Under the pieces are notes generated by a model. The model was not told the DNA's origin and ran no database searches. It worked only from the letters and a program-made list of their open reading frames with translations. Positions 4,060-10,622 of a stretch of DNA of 10,622 nucleotides are shown one piece after another. Position 1 is the stretch's first letter. Each line of letters opens with the position of its first letter. This stretch comes from Oscillospiraceae bacterium (GTDB lineage Bacteria; Bacillota; Clostridia; Oscillospirales; Oscillospiraceae): NCBI GenBank assembly GCA_031272845.1, contig JAISTA010000062.1, positions 1 through 10,622 on the forward strand, written 5' to 3'. The translations under genes and the position numbers were made by a program.

Positions 4060-6822
4060 TCACAGAGTCAAAAGCAGCTGCTGAAGCTCGGTAAGCGCGG
4101 CGGCCTTTGGTACGCCGTCCGAAATATCCGTGTACGCAGGCGCGGGAATACTCCCCGCCGCAAACGTGTTCACGGTCTGTATAATATCGCCGATTGCCGC
4201 CCGAAGCTCAAGTACATGCGTCGCCCAGTCGCCAGTCGACGTGACATTAGGAGTAATCGGCGTCCAACTGTAAGCCCCAAGCCCGTAATACAGCCGCAGC
4301 TTGTCAATCGCAGACCGCAGCTCTGTGACGTGCGCCGCGCGAACACGCGTTTTGCCCGGAATAATCGCGGAAAAGTCCGCGCCGTCAACCTTAATTGTGC
4401 GAATTGAAGAACCGCTGTTCACGCCGAAGGAATCTGTCATATAAATAGTTACCTGCACCTGTCCTGAAATGTTTGCCGCAGGGCGCACTGCAAAGGCTTG
4501 CCCTGCCGAAGCTATTGCCTGCTGCACAATCGCCTGCGTCCCGAAAGCCGCCTTGAGCGTCTGGACATTGCCGTCCGGCTCCGTGTCCGCCGTGCCGAGT
4601 ACAAACGGGCGCGGGTTAAACGAGCTGCCGCCGCCGGTTGGCGCAAGGAGCGGCACAGCCGGCGCTTGATTTCTGCGGAGGGTATTGCCCGATAAAATCC
4701 ATCCGGAGCAGTAACCGCTCCCCGCGCTGCCAAGGGTGCGCACCCGGAACTGGCGGCAGTACCCGCGAAAAGCGGGCGGTGAAACCGTGAGACTGCCGCT
4801 TGCCGCAGTGTTAGCGACTGTCGTGGAGTTCATCCACTCGCCCCAAGCGCTGCCGTCCGCACTGTCTCGATATTGCACCTCGTAGCCCGTGATTGCGTTG
4901 CCGTATCCGGCGGAAGCGCCGCTCCACGAAAGCAGAACAGCGGTTTCCGAGAGTGTCGCGGCCAAAGAACAGGCAGTCGGCGCACCCACGGATGTATAAT
5001 CGCAGTACACGGAATTTGACTCCGTGTAGCTTGCCGACCACGCGCCAAGGCTGTCCTTTACGCGAATTCGGTACCTTGTGCAGGTGCCGCTCAATGTCGC
5101 CGCTGTGTCCGAAGCGCTGCCGCTTGTATCGGTTGTGCCGACAGCTGAGACGACCGACCAAGAACCCCACGCGCTGCCGCCCGCGCTTGTGCATTTCGAG
5201 ATTTCGGCCTGTGCAAGCGCGCTCGTTCCGGGGGCGATACCGCTCCATGCAAGCGTAATGCTTCCGTCACTCGTATACGACGCAGGCGACGCTGTGAAAG
5301 TATCCGGCGCAGCCGGCAGCGTGTTTTTTCTCAAGGTATTGCTCGACAAAAGCCACGCGGAATAATAACCGCTTCCCGCTGAACCGAGAGTGCGAACCTG
5401 AAACTGGCGGTAATGCCCGCGTGCAGACGGCGGCGCGACGGTCAAGCTGCCGCTCGCCGCTGCCGCGGACACCGTCCCCGCGGCAGTCCACGCGCCCCAT
5501 GCCGAGTTGTCCGGCGAGTCGCGGAATTGCACCTCGTAGCCCGTAATGGTGTTTGTGCCGTCCGTCCCGCCCGCCGACGCACCGCTCCAGGACAGCGTTG
5601 CGCTGCCCTCCGCAAGCTCTGCGCTGACTGCGCAAGCCGTCGGCGCGCCGCAAGCGATTTGCACGATTGTGTAAGTCCCGGCGGCTTTCCATGCGGATTG
5701 CGCTCCAAGCGCGTCCTGCGTGAGAATTTGCCATTGCACATACAAAAGCGGCGAAGCCGTTTCAGTCCACGTTATGGAGCCGCTCGCCGCCGAAGTCACG
5801 GGCTGTGAGTAGGTCGTCCACGCGCTCCACGCAGAAGCATTCGGACTGGTGCGGTATTGCAGTATGTATTTTGCAATCGCGCTCGTTCCGGCGGAGGCTC
5901 CGCTCCACGACAGGGTGATACTGTCGCCTCTGTTAACCGTAGCTTTGCTGTAGCCCGCGCTCGTAGGAGCGCCTGGCAGGGTATTCCTGCGGAGCGTATT
6001 GCTCGACACTCTCCACGCGGAGTAATATCCGCTTCCAGCGCTGCCGAGGGTGCGTACCTGATACTGCCGGTAATAGCCGCGCGTCGCGGGCGGATCGACA
6101 GTTAAGCTGCCGCTTGCCGCTGTCATGGATACCGTGGACAACACCGTCCACGCGCCCCACGAGGAGTTGTCCGGCGAGTCGCGGTACTGGATTTGATATC
6201 CAGTAATACTATTGCCGACACCCGCACTTGCGCCAGACCACGAAAGCGTAGTCTGGCGCTCCGCTAGCGTTGCGCTCACCGAGCAGGCGGTAGGCGCGCC
6301 CGCCGCCGTCACTGCCGTGTAGTTAAGCGTCGCCGCGTGATTGCTCCCCTTGTATATCTGCACAAGGTCTCCGGCAACGGCGCTGTCGGCTTTCGTAAGC
6401 CACAGATACCAAACCGTGCCGCCGGGTGTAGGGTTAAAAGCCGGGCAAGTGAAGGACATGTTTTTAATTGATGCCGTTAAACCGGCAAACGTAACCGTGC
6501 CGCCTGCAAAGCCGGCGGGCATAATATTGCCGCCCTGCGCCCCGTCGCCGTTTGACGATACCGCGTATTTCACCGTGACTGACGACTTTCCGTACGCCGA
6601 GCCGATGACAATCGGGAGCGTAAAGGTAACCGTACCTCCTGCAAGCGTGCCCGCAACGGAGGGTGCCGTGAATTTTATGATAGTCGTGTATTCTGCGTCG
6701 GACGTTTTGCCGACGTAGGTTGATCGATCCTCCGGCGAACTGAAGGTGTCGACTCCGGACGGTATGCGCCCGCTGCCCGCGTAATATGCAATGCCGTTAA
6801 TTGTACAGGCTGCTGTTGCCAT
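4060..6822 (-). CDS. Large fibronectin-III-like phage tail fibre/adhesin (920 aa)
   Basis: Probably an exposed distal tail protein that contacts the host surface. The start is ATG at 6822 after GGGAGG with a 5-nt gap; 22 further upstream codons belong to the shadow of the previous gene. Residues 1-175 form a beta-rich N-terminal domain (MATAACTINGIAYYAG). Residues 176-718 are five FN3-like units arranged A-B-A-B-A: A at 176-280, 392-500 and 613-718, B at 281-391 and 501-612. A units share APTAC, LSWSGASAG, ITGY, RTLGSAGSGY and NTLR. Residues ~719-815 are a further beta domain ending in IRTIKVDG. Residues 820-920 carry repeated helical motifs (AHVTELRSAID, THVLELRAAIG, AALTELQQLL). Stop is TGA, and the next gene's AAAGGAGG overlaps shortly after. 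The exact receptor is unknown. Confidence 0.8.
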   Translation of the reverse strand: MATAACTINGIAYYAGSGRIPSGVDTFSSPEDRSTYVGKTSDAEYTTIIKFTAPSVAGTLAGGTVTFTLPIVIGSAYGKSSVTVKYAVSSNGDGAQGGNIMPAGFAGGTVTFAGLTASIKNMSFTCPAFNPTPGGTVWYLWLTKADSAVAGDLVQIYKGSNHAATLNYTAVTAAGAPTACSVSATLAERQTTLSWSGASAGVGNSITGYQIQYRDSPDNSSWGAWTVLSTVSMTAASGSLTVDPPATRGYYRQYQVRTLGSAGSGYYSAWRVSSNTLRRNTLPGAPTSAGYSKATVNRGDSITLSWSGASAGTSAIAKYILQYRTSPNASAWSAWTTYSQPVTSAASGSITWTETASPLLYVQWQILTQDALGAQSAWKAAGTYTIVQIACGAPTACAVSAELAEGSATLSWSGASAGGTDGTNTITGYEVQFRDSPDNSAWGAWTAAGTVSAAAASGSLTVAPPSARGHYRQFQVRTLGSAGSGYYSAWLLSSNTLRKNTLPAAPDTFTASPASYTSDGSITLAWSGIAPGTSALAQAEISKCTSAGGSAWGSWSVVSAVGTTDTSGSASDTAATLSGTCTRYRIRVKDSLGAWSASYTESNSVYCDYTSVGAPTACSLAATLSETAVLLSWSGASAGYGNAITGYEVQYRDSADGSAWGEWMNSTTVANTAASGSLTVSPPAFRGYCRQFRVRTLGSAGSGYCSGWILSGNTLRRNQAPAVPLLAPTGGGSSFNPRPFVLGTADTEPDGNVQTLKAAFGTQAIVQQAIASAGQAFAVRPAANISGQVQVTIYMTDSFGVNSGSSIRTIKVDGADFSAIIPGKTRVRAAHVTELRSAIDKLRLYYGLGAYSWTPITPNVTSTGDWATHVLELRAAIGDIIQTVNTFAAGSIPAPAYTDISDGVPKAAALTELQQLLLTL
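4669..6297 (-). repeat. Five tandem FN3-like coding repeats, A-B-A-B-A
   Basis: A1 lies at 6297-5983, B1 at 5982-5650, A2 at 5649-5323, B2 at 5322-4987 and A3 at 4986-4669. The three A copies are clearly alike, including at the DNA level in the RTLGSAGSGY segment. The B copies are more diverged and share LP-AP, SITL-WSG and a following GTSA. The alternation suggests duplication of an A-B pair of about 650 bp. Such repeats can contract or expand by recombination. Confidence 0.8.
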
Positions 6823-6832
6823 GCTTGCCTCC

Positions 6833-7888
6833 CTACGCGTAAACTGTCGGCAGAAGTGAAGAGACAACCCCGCAAAGGCTGGTATCAAAGCGCGTGTCCG
6901 TTATCGTGCCGGGCGCCGCCGCCCCTGCCGGAACAAGCACTGCCGCGATACCAAGCTCATAAACCTCGGCTGTTCTCGTGAGCGCGGGCGCAGCGGGATT
7001 TGCCGAAGGAGCTCCCGCAACCACCGCAAGAGCAACCGTTGCCGCCGCTGCCGTCAGCCGAATAACAACCCTGTCAATGCGCGGGTTGCTCGCGTTTGCG
7101 GCAGCTAGCGCGAGTGACTGTGAGCCGCTTCCCGGGTTATACACAAAGCCGCATATATTCGCCGCACCGTTTTGCACATTCACGGCCAAGCCGCTTCCTG
7201 CCGAAACGAGAAGGTCATTGTCAGCCGCGTAAAAAATGCCGTTTGACAAAAATGCCGAAATTGCGGACGGCAGAGCGTTCCACTTTGCCTTGTCGGCGGC
7301 TGTGACGTGTGCTGCCGTGTTCCCGATGTGTGCGGAAAGGTCGCTCTGATTGGCTTTTTGTGTGCCGAGCGCCGTAATTGACGCGGTGAGCGAGTTATCT
7401 CCGCTTTGCCGCGCCGCGATTTCGGAGGTCAGGTCAGCTGCCGTCGCAAACGCGCCGGAAACGGTGATTGTAATGTCATCTGTCGCCGAAAACGGGAACA
7501 AAAAGTCAAACGCGAAGACGTAAGAGGGCGTGTCGGCCTCGGCAGGGATAACAACACCGACGGGATCCTGCGCGACGGCAAAAAGAACCTCCGCACCGCC
7601 GTTCAGTGAGGCGAAAAGCCCGATTTGCTTTACTGTCTGCGCCGCTGAAAAGCCCGCGTTGGTTTTTTGCACGGTAACGGCGCGCCCGCCGGACGAAATC
7701 GTCTGTATAACGGCAATGTCCATTGCCGTTTGCGGCGCGGTGACGTTTGTCAAGCTGCTTAAATTGCCGCCCGAAACCGCCGCGCCCGCCGCCGCGCGTG
7801 TGAAAGCAAGCCTGTCGCCGCTGCCGAACTGAGACAGCATATTTAACCCTGCGGCGGTCATTGCCCTTTGTGTATCAAAAAGTGCCAT
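6833..7888 (-). CDS. Phage tail-collar fibre protein (351 aa)
   Basis: Residues 1-150 resemble the tail-collar fibre N-terminal domain that attaches fibres to the baseplate: MALFDTQRAMTAAGLNML, GDRLAFTRAAAG, VKQIGLFASLNGG, then a beta-rich tail. Residues ~151-210 form a low-complexity helical shaft with the motif SAHIGNTAAHVT..KAKWN. Residues 215-351 are a beta-rich tip domain with IDRVVIRL, AGAPSANPAAPALTR, YELGIAAVLVPAGA and ITDTRFDTSLCG, a signature I associate with fibres of Firmicutes phages. The start is ATG at 7888 after AGGAG with a 6-nt gap. The TAG stop is part of the next ribosome binding site (TAGGGAGG). It sits between the DUF2313-like gene and the FN3 fibre, the usual xkdV-like position. 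Confidence 0.82.
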   Translation of the reverse strand: MALFDTQRAMTAAGLNMLSQFGSGDRLAFTRAAAGAAVSGGNLSSLTNVTAPQTAMDIAVIQTISSGGRAVTVQKTNAGFSAAQTVKQIGLFASLNGGAEVLFAVAQDPVGVVIPAEADTPSYVFAFDFLFPFSATDDITITVSGAFATAADLTSEIAARQSGDNSLTASITALGTQKANQSDLSAHIGNTAAHVTAADKAKWNALPSAISAFLSNGIFYAADNDLLVSAGSGLAVNVQNGAANICGFVYNPGSGSQSLALAAANASNPRIDRVVIRLTAAAATVALAVVAGAPSANPAAPALTRTAEVYELGIAAVLVPAGAAAPGTITDTRFDTSLCGVVSSLLPTVYA

Positions 7889-7897
7889 ATAATGCTC

Positions 7898-8461
7898 CTA
7901 AAACGCAAATTGCGCCGAATATTTTTTAACCATGCTTGCCAATACGCTGAAATTCGTAAAAACGGCAATCGCAGAGCTGTTTGTCGCCGCGACGTTGATT
8001 GTAATGTGCGACGGCTTGACTCGCCGCAAAAGCGCGGTAACTCCGTTCAGGTCGAGCGGAATTCCGGAGGTCGCGGTTATCTTTATCGAGCAGGTGTAGG
8101 GGTCTGTATTTTCCGTGACCGTCGCGGTTTCTCCGCAAAAAGCACCGGCAAGCTGCTCGATTTTGTACGGACTGAGCGGCGGCCGCTTTGTAAGCTGTGC
8201 CATAACGGCGTTGCGCCGCACGGCAAGCGGAGTAGTGCTGTCGGGCGCAATGCCGACTGATTTTTCCCATATGCCGATAGCCCAGGTTGCGGTAATCGGA
8301 GACAGCTGCAAGTAAAACGACCACGCGATTGCCGTCAGCTCGTCGTACTCTCTGCCGATTGCCTCAAATAACCACTGCGTAAGCTCGCTTTTATCATAAA
8401 ATGAGAAGTCAATATCCGCCGCCATGCGGGCGGCCGCTTCGCTGAACATAATTTTACTCAC
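7898..8461 (-). CDS. DUF2313/YmfQ-like phage tail protein (XkdU-like, gpI-type; 187 aa)
   Basis: Tail protein encoded after baseplate J in contractile-tail phages, thought to help complete the baseplate and connect fibres. It begins MSKIMFSEAAARMAADIDF, followed by LTQWLFEAIGREYDEL, IWEKSVGIAPDSTTPLAVRRNAVMA, a Pro-rich LTKRPPLSPYKIEQLAG, then alternating beta segments. The mid-protein WE...GI...S...RR pattern is typical of the family, and the length is as usual. The first codon is GTG at 8461, overlapping the baseplate J stop by 8 bp (GTGAGTAA). An ATG at 8449 four codons later is an alternative. No strong ribosome binding site is visible, so coupling to baseplate J is likely. The stop is TAG, embedded in TAGGAG of the next gene. 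Confidence 0.85.
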   Translation of the reverse strand: MSKIMFSEAAARMAADIDFSFYDKSELTQWLFEAIGREYDELTAIAWSFYLQLSPITATWAIGIWEKSVGIAPDSTTPLAVRRNAVMAQLTKRPPLSPYKIEQLAGAFCGETATVTENTDPYTCSIKITATSGIPLDLNGVTALLRRVKPSHITINVAATNSSAIAVFTNFSVLASMVKKYSAQFAF

Positions 8462-9590
8462 TGAGCGTCACCGTCCCGGCCTGCGGATACTCGTCGTCGC
8501 CTATCGGCACGTTTGCGGAAGTCCCGTTGACAGTAAGCCCCGACCAGTCGGAGATTCCAACCGTTGAGGACAAAATGCCCGCGATTTTAGAGTATCTGAC
8601 CTCGCCGTCTGCCGCCGCCTCAGTCCAGTACGCCTCCAGCGCGGACGTGACACGCTGCGTAATCGTGCCGAGGTCCTGATTATCCCCAAGAACAACGGCT
8701 GCCGCAAGGTTAATCGTAACCGTGTCCGGAGCCGTGACCGTCACAATAGCCCCGATCGGGGCAAGCCGCTTTGAACGGTCGCCCGGCGACACGATGTGCT
8801 CGTAAACGTCGTTTATGAGCTGTGTATTCGCCGGCGCGCCCGTGCTGTCGAGCAGCACAACCGTAACCGTACCCGCGCCGTTTGCTTCAGGTATGACAAC
8901 GACGTTTCCGATTCCCGGTATTTCCTTTGCCCAGCGCACGTAGTCGGAATCACAGCCGGTAAAGCTGATGTCCGACAGGCGCAGATCAAGCAGCCTTTCG
9001 CGCAGGGAATCGTCCGATTCGGCGTCCGTCCCGCCCGTAATAGGGGCGCTATTCGTGACGGACACAATTCCCTGCATAGGCTGCGCCTGCAGTGTGATTG
9101 TTCCGATTCCCGCGTTCCCGGAAGCTCCGGGTGAGACAGCAATGACACTCACAACGGCAGACGCGTTTCCTGAATCGTCAATGCTGCCGGTTATCTCCGC
9201 CTCCTGCGTCGTCCTGTACAAAACGCTTGCCGTAAGTCCGTTTGAGGGCGTCGCGACCACAAACCCCGCCGGAACAACCGTGCCCGGCACCGCTGTAATC
9301 AGAACCTCGCCGCTTGCGGTGTTCGCCGGCCGCCGCCAAAGCCCCGCCGCGCGGGCGTGGTAATCGAGGTATTGCCCCTGCGCCCATTGCGGAAACATCA
9401 TACGCACAAGCTCGCTCAGCGTCAGCTCAATCGTCTCGGCCTTTTCAAGCGCCGCCGGACGTGTGAAGTCAAAGGGAATGCTTCCCTCGGATTTGTCGTA
9501 AATATCGGGGATAACCGCAAGCATTCGCGCCTGTATTTCATCCGCTGATTGACCCTGCAAAATTGCGGGGCTTTCGTATGCCTCTGCCAT
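8454..9590 (-). CDS. Baseplate J-like protein (XkdT/gpJ family; 378 aa)
   Basis: Structural wedge component of the contractile tail baseplate. The N-terminus (ILQGQSADEIQARMLAVIPD, then YDKSEGSIPFDFTRP, LSELVRMMFPQWAQGQYLDYHA) is a clear family hallmark: the D-SEGS..FD motif and the GQYLD...A.G stretch. Residues ~90-190 are beta-rich (TVVPAGFVVAT, APITGGTDAESDDSLRERLL), and the C-terminal half carries GTVTVVLLDSTGAP and LAPIGAIVTVTAP. Length is normal. The start is ATG at 9590 after AGGAGG with a 7-nt gap. Stop is TAA overlapping the next gene. Together with the DUF2634 gene upstream and DUF2313 gene downstream it follows the PBSX-type xkdS-T-U order. Confidence 0.93.
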   Translation of the reverse strand: MAEAYESPAILQGQSADEIQARMLAVIPDIYDKSEGSIPFDFTRPAALEKAETIELTLSELVRMMFPQWAQGQYLDYHARAAGLWRRPANTASGEVLITAVPGTVVPAGFVVATPSNGLTASVLYRTTQEAEITGSIDDSGNASAVVSVIAVSPGASGNAGIGTITLQAQPMQGIVSVTNSAPITGGTDAESDDSLRERLLDLRLSDISFTGCDSDYVRWAKEIPGIGNVVVIPEANGAGTVTVVLLDSTGAPANTQLINDVYEHIVSPGDRSKRLAPIGAIVTVTAPDTVTINLAAAVVLGDNQDLGTITQRVTSALEAYWTEAAADGEVRYSKIAGILSSTVGISDWSGLTVNGTSANVPIGDDEYPQAGTVTLSE

Positions 9591-9601
9591 AGCCGCGCCT
9601 C

Positions 9602-10042
9602 CTAAATTGTAATGTTAAGCCGTTCGGCCTTGCCGCGTTCTGACACAACGGTAAAGCTAACCGTTGTGCTGTCCTCCGCGACGGAGAACTCAAAGTCCTT
9701 CACCTGCGCCGTACGTCTGTGCGGATCGGCGAGCAGCGCCTCGCGGATGGTTGTCTCAAGCCCGCTCTGCGCCGCGCTGCCGCCGAGCGCCATAGCTTCC
9801 TCAAGCTCCGCGCCATACCCGCGTGAATACGCAAGATAGGCGTACCGCTGCGTCAAGGCAGCTTTAATGCACCACTGAATCCATGTGTCCGTCTCGTCGG
9901 CTTCCCGCGTCTTACCGCTGTCAAGTACAAACTCGCCCTTGCTGCAGTCAAAAAGATATCCGCGCGGAAATTTAGGCGCGGGCGCGTTGTCCGCCGCTGT
10001 AATCGGGGATACCGGGAATGTCGGGAAAAGTTGATTTGTCAT
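9602..10042 (-). CDS. DUF2634/XkdS-like baseplate protein (gp25 type; 146 aa)
   Basis: Small baseplate wedge protein encoded just before baseplate J in PBSX-like phages and related to the gp25/GPW lysozyme-like group, which is structural rather than enzymatic. The start is ATG at 10042 (MTNQLFPTFPVSP) after GGGGGA; 35 further codons upstream overlap the previous gene and are unlikely to be translated. The motifs are PRGYLFDCSKGEFVLDSGK, TWIQWCIKAALTQRYAYLAY, YGAELEEA, TTIREALLADPHR and VKDFEFSV. The Y-L-F-D...F-V-L-..GK..W..W..K....R..YLAYS..YG.E pattern is recognisable as DUF2634. The stop is TAG within TAGGAGG, the ribosome binding site of baseplate J. Confidence 0.88.
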   Translation of the reverse strand: MTNQLFPTFPVSPITAADNAPAPKFPRGYLFDCSKGEFVLDSGKTREADETDTWIQWCIKAALTQRYAYLAYSRGYGAELEEAMALGGSAAQSGLETTIREALLADPHRRTAQVKDFEFSVAEDSTTVSFTVVSERGKAERLNITI

Positions 10043-10052
10043 ATCTGTCCCC

Positions 10053-10622
10053 CTATCCCCAGTAAAAAAACCAGTGAGATGCGTTCGCCTGCGCCGTGAA
10101 GGCAGCCAGTGCCCGGATAATAATATAGCTGCCGCTATAGCCCGCAAAGGTAAGCGGCGCGACCGTGCCGTTGTTATATGGAGAGTAGTTTATCATGTTA
10201 GCCGAGGTCACACCCGGCAGAGAGCTCCAAGGGATAGAAATAGTCTGCCCGGCTGTGTACGCCCCGGCAGTCATCGTCACGCCGGCGTATTTAACGCTCG
10301 GCAGCGCGGCGGCGATGAGGCTTATCAGGTTGGCAATCGACACTGCGCCCGGCTCCGCCCAGTTTGATTTCCATCCCGACACCCACTCTATTCCGGTGCC
10401 GAGATTGGCCGGGAAGAGGTTAGCGAGCGCGCCGCCCGTCCCTGCGGAGGCTGTCGCGCCCGTGCCGCCGTTGGACACCGCAAGAGGAAACGCGGGCACA
10501 TCGTTCCACTTTGTCCGCTCGCTTGAGGTTATGTGAATCGTGCTGTTCTCTGTGTGCGCCGCGAGCTCTGCCGCGTCGGCCTTTTGCGACATGTACGCGT
10601 CCATTTGCGCGGAGGTGTAGTA
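10053..10622 (-). CDS. Partial CDS: tail-fibre-like phage protein, C-terminal 189 residues (runs off right edge)
   Basis: The frame is open from the right edge, entering as YYTSAQMDAYMSQKADAAE, so the ATG at 10604 is almost certainly internal. The segment AAHTENSTIHITSSERTKWND resembles the SAHIGNTAAHVT..KAKWN shaft motif of the fibre at 6833-7888. Next comes the repeat-rich SNGGTGATASAGTGGALANL, common in phage fibres and bacteriophage tail tips. A beta-rich C-terminus ends in SHWFFYWG. I read it as a fibre or adhesin tip. It is oddly placed, because the position just upstream of an XkdS-like gene normally holds a small XkdR/DUF2577-like protein. The stop TAG is part of TAGGGGGA, the ribosome binding site of the next gene. 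Confidence 0.7.
   Translation of the reverse strand, partial: YYTSAQMDAYMSQKADAAELAAHTENSTIHITSSERTKWNDVPAFPLAVSNGGTGATASAGTGGALANLFPANLGTGIEWVSGWKSNWAEPGAVSIANLISLIAAALPSVKYAGVTMTAGAYTAGQTISIPWSSLPGVTSANMINYSPYNNGTVAPLTFAGYSGSYIIIRALAAFTAQANASHWFFYWG

Noticed and set aside
3528..4407. Long plus-strand frames across 3528-4407 and similar plus-strand frames within 4469-9839
   Set aside because: They are GC-rich shadows of minus-strand phage genes, without ribosome binding sites, and their sequences match no recognisable domain.
4669..6297. Repetitive region as a CRISPR array
   Set aside because: The repeats are ~310-330 bp coding units in one long frame, without short identical repeats separated by unique spacers.
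10053..10300. Diversity-generating retroelement variable region at the fibre C-terminus
   Set aside because: No reverse transcriptase, template repeat or adenine-biased near-copy is visible in the window.

Overview
The window reads as the late end of a Firmicutes (probably clostridial) prophage lying beside a host tRNA gene, with an IS110-family insertion sequence inside it. The organism inference rests on strong AGGAGG-type ribosome binding sites, a PBSX-like contractile-tail gene order, an r1t-type holin, an amidase carrying an S-layer homology (SLH) domain, and consensus sigma-A promoters. The phage part is visibly GC-rich. The leftmost ~650 bases and the insertion sequence are more AT-rich.

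Left flank (1-625). A leftward reading frame runs off the window edge (1-304). Its N-terminus (FHGTS ... EWLGRGIYFY) resembles ADP-ribosyltransferase/PARP-like folds. It has a well-formed extended -10 promoter (353-381) and an 11+11 bp perfect inverted repeat (366-396) across the -35 region that looks like an operator. Next comes a rightward tRNA-Gln(CTG) with CCA encoded (505-578), its own TTGACA-17-TATTAT promoter and a 15-bp-stem terminator. The tRNA is a plausible chromosomal attachment site marking the prophage border, but the second att copy is not in the window.

Phage late operon (10622 down to 691, minus strand). In transcription order: the C-terminal part of a tail-fibre-like protein (runs off the right edge), a DUF2634/XkdS-like (gp25-type) baseplate protein, baseplate J, a DUF2313/YmfQ-like tail protein, a tail-collar fibre, and a 920-aa fibronectin-III-like fibre built as A-B-A-B-A. 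Then come a 36-aa TTG-started ORF, a small XhlA/DUF7365-like protein cut by an in-frame amber codon, the insertion sequence, a 48-aa acidic ORF, the endolysin (Amidase_2 + SLH), the holin and a terminator. Genes are packed tightly. Four stop codons are TAG triplets that form part of the next gene's Shine-Dalgarno sequence, and two junctions overlap by 8 bp.

Insertion sequence (about 1857-3501, plus strand). It encodes a 392-aa IS110-family DEDD/serine recombinase. The ~200-nt leader folds by eye into two consecutive stem/internal-loop/hairpin domains, the layout expected of a bridge RNA. The internal-loop strands of the second domain resemble sequence at both element junctions. The element separates the tail genes from the lysis cassette. 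With the amber codon next to it, this suggests a decaying or domesticated prophage.

The points most worth checking are the ADP-ribosyltransferase-like gene with its operator, the candidate bridge RNA and its guide/junction similarity, the amber-interrupted gene, the unlisted TTG-started small ORF, and the fibre-like gene upstream of the XkdS-like gene.
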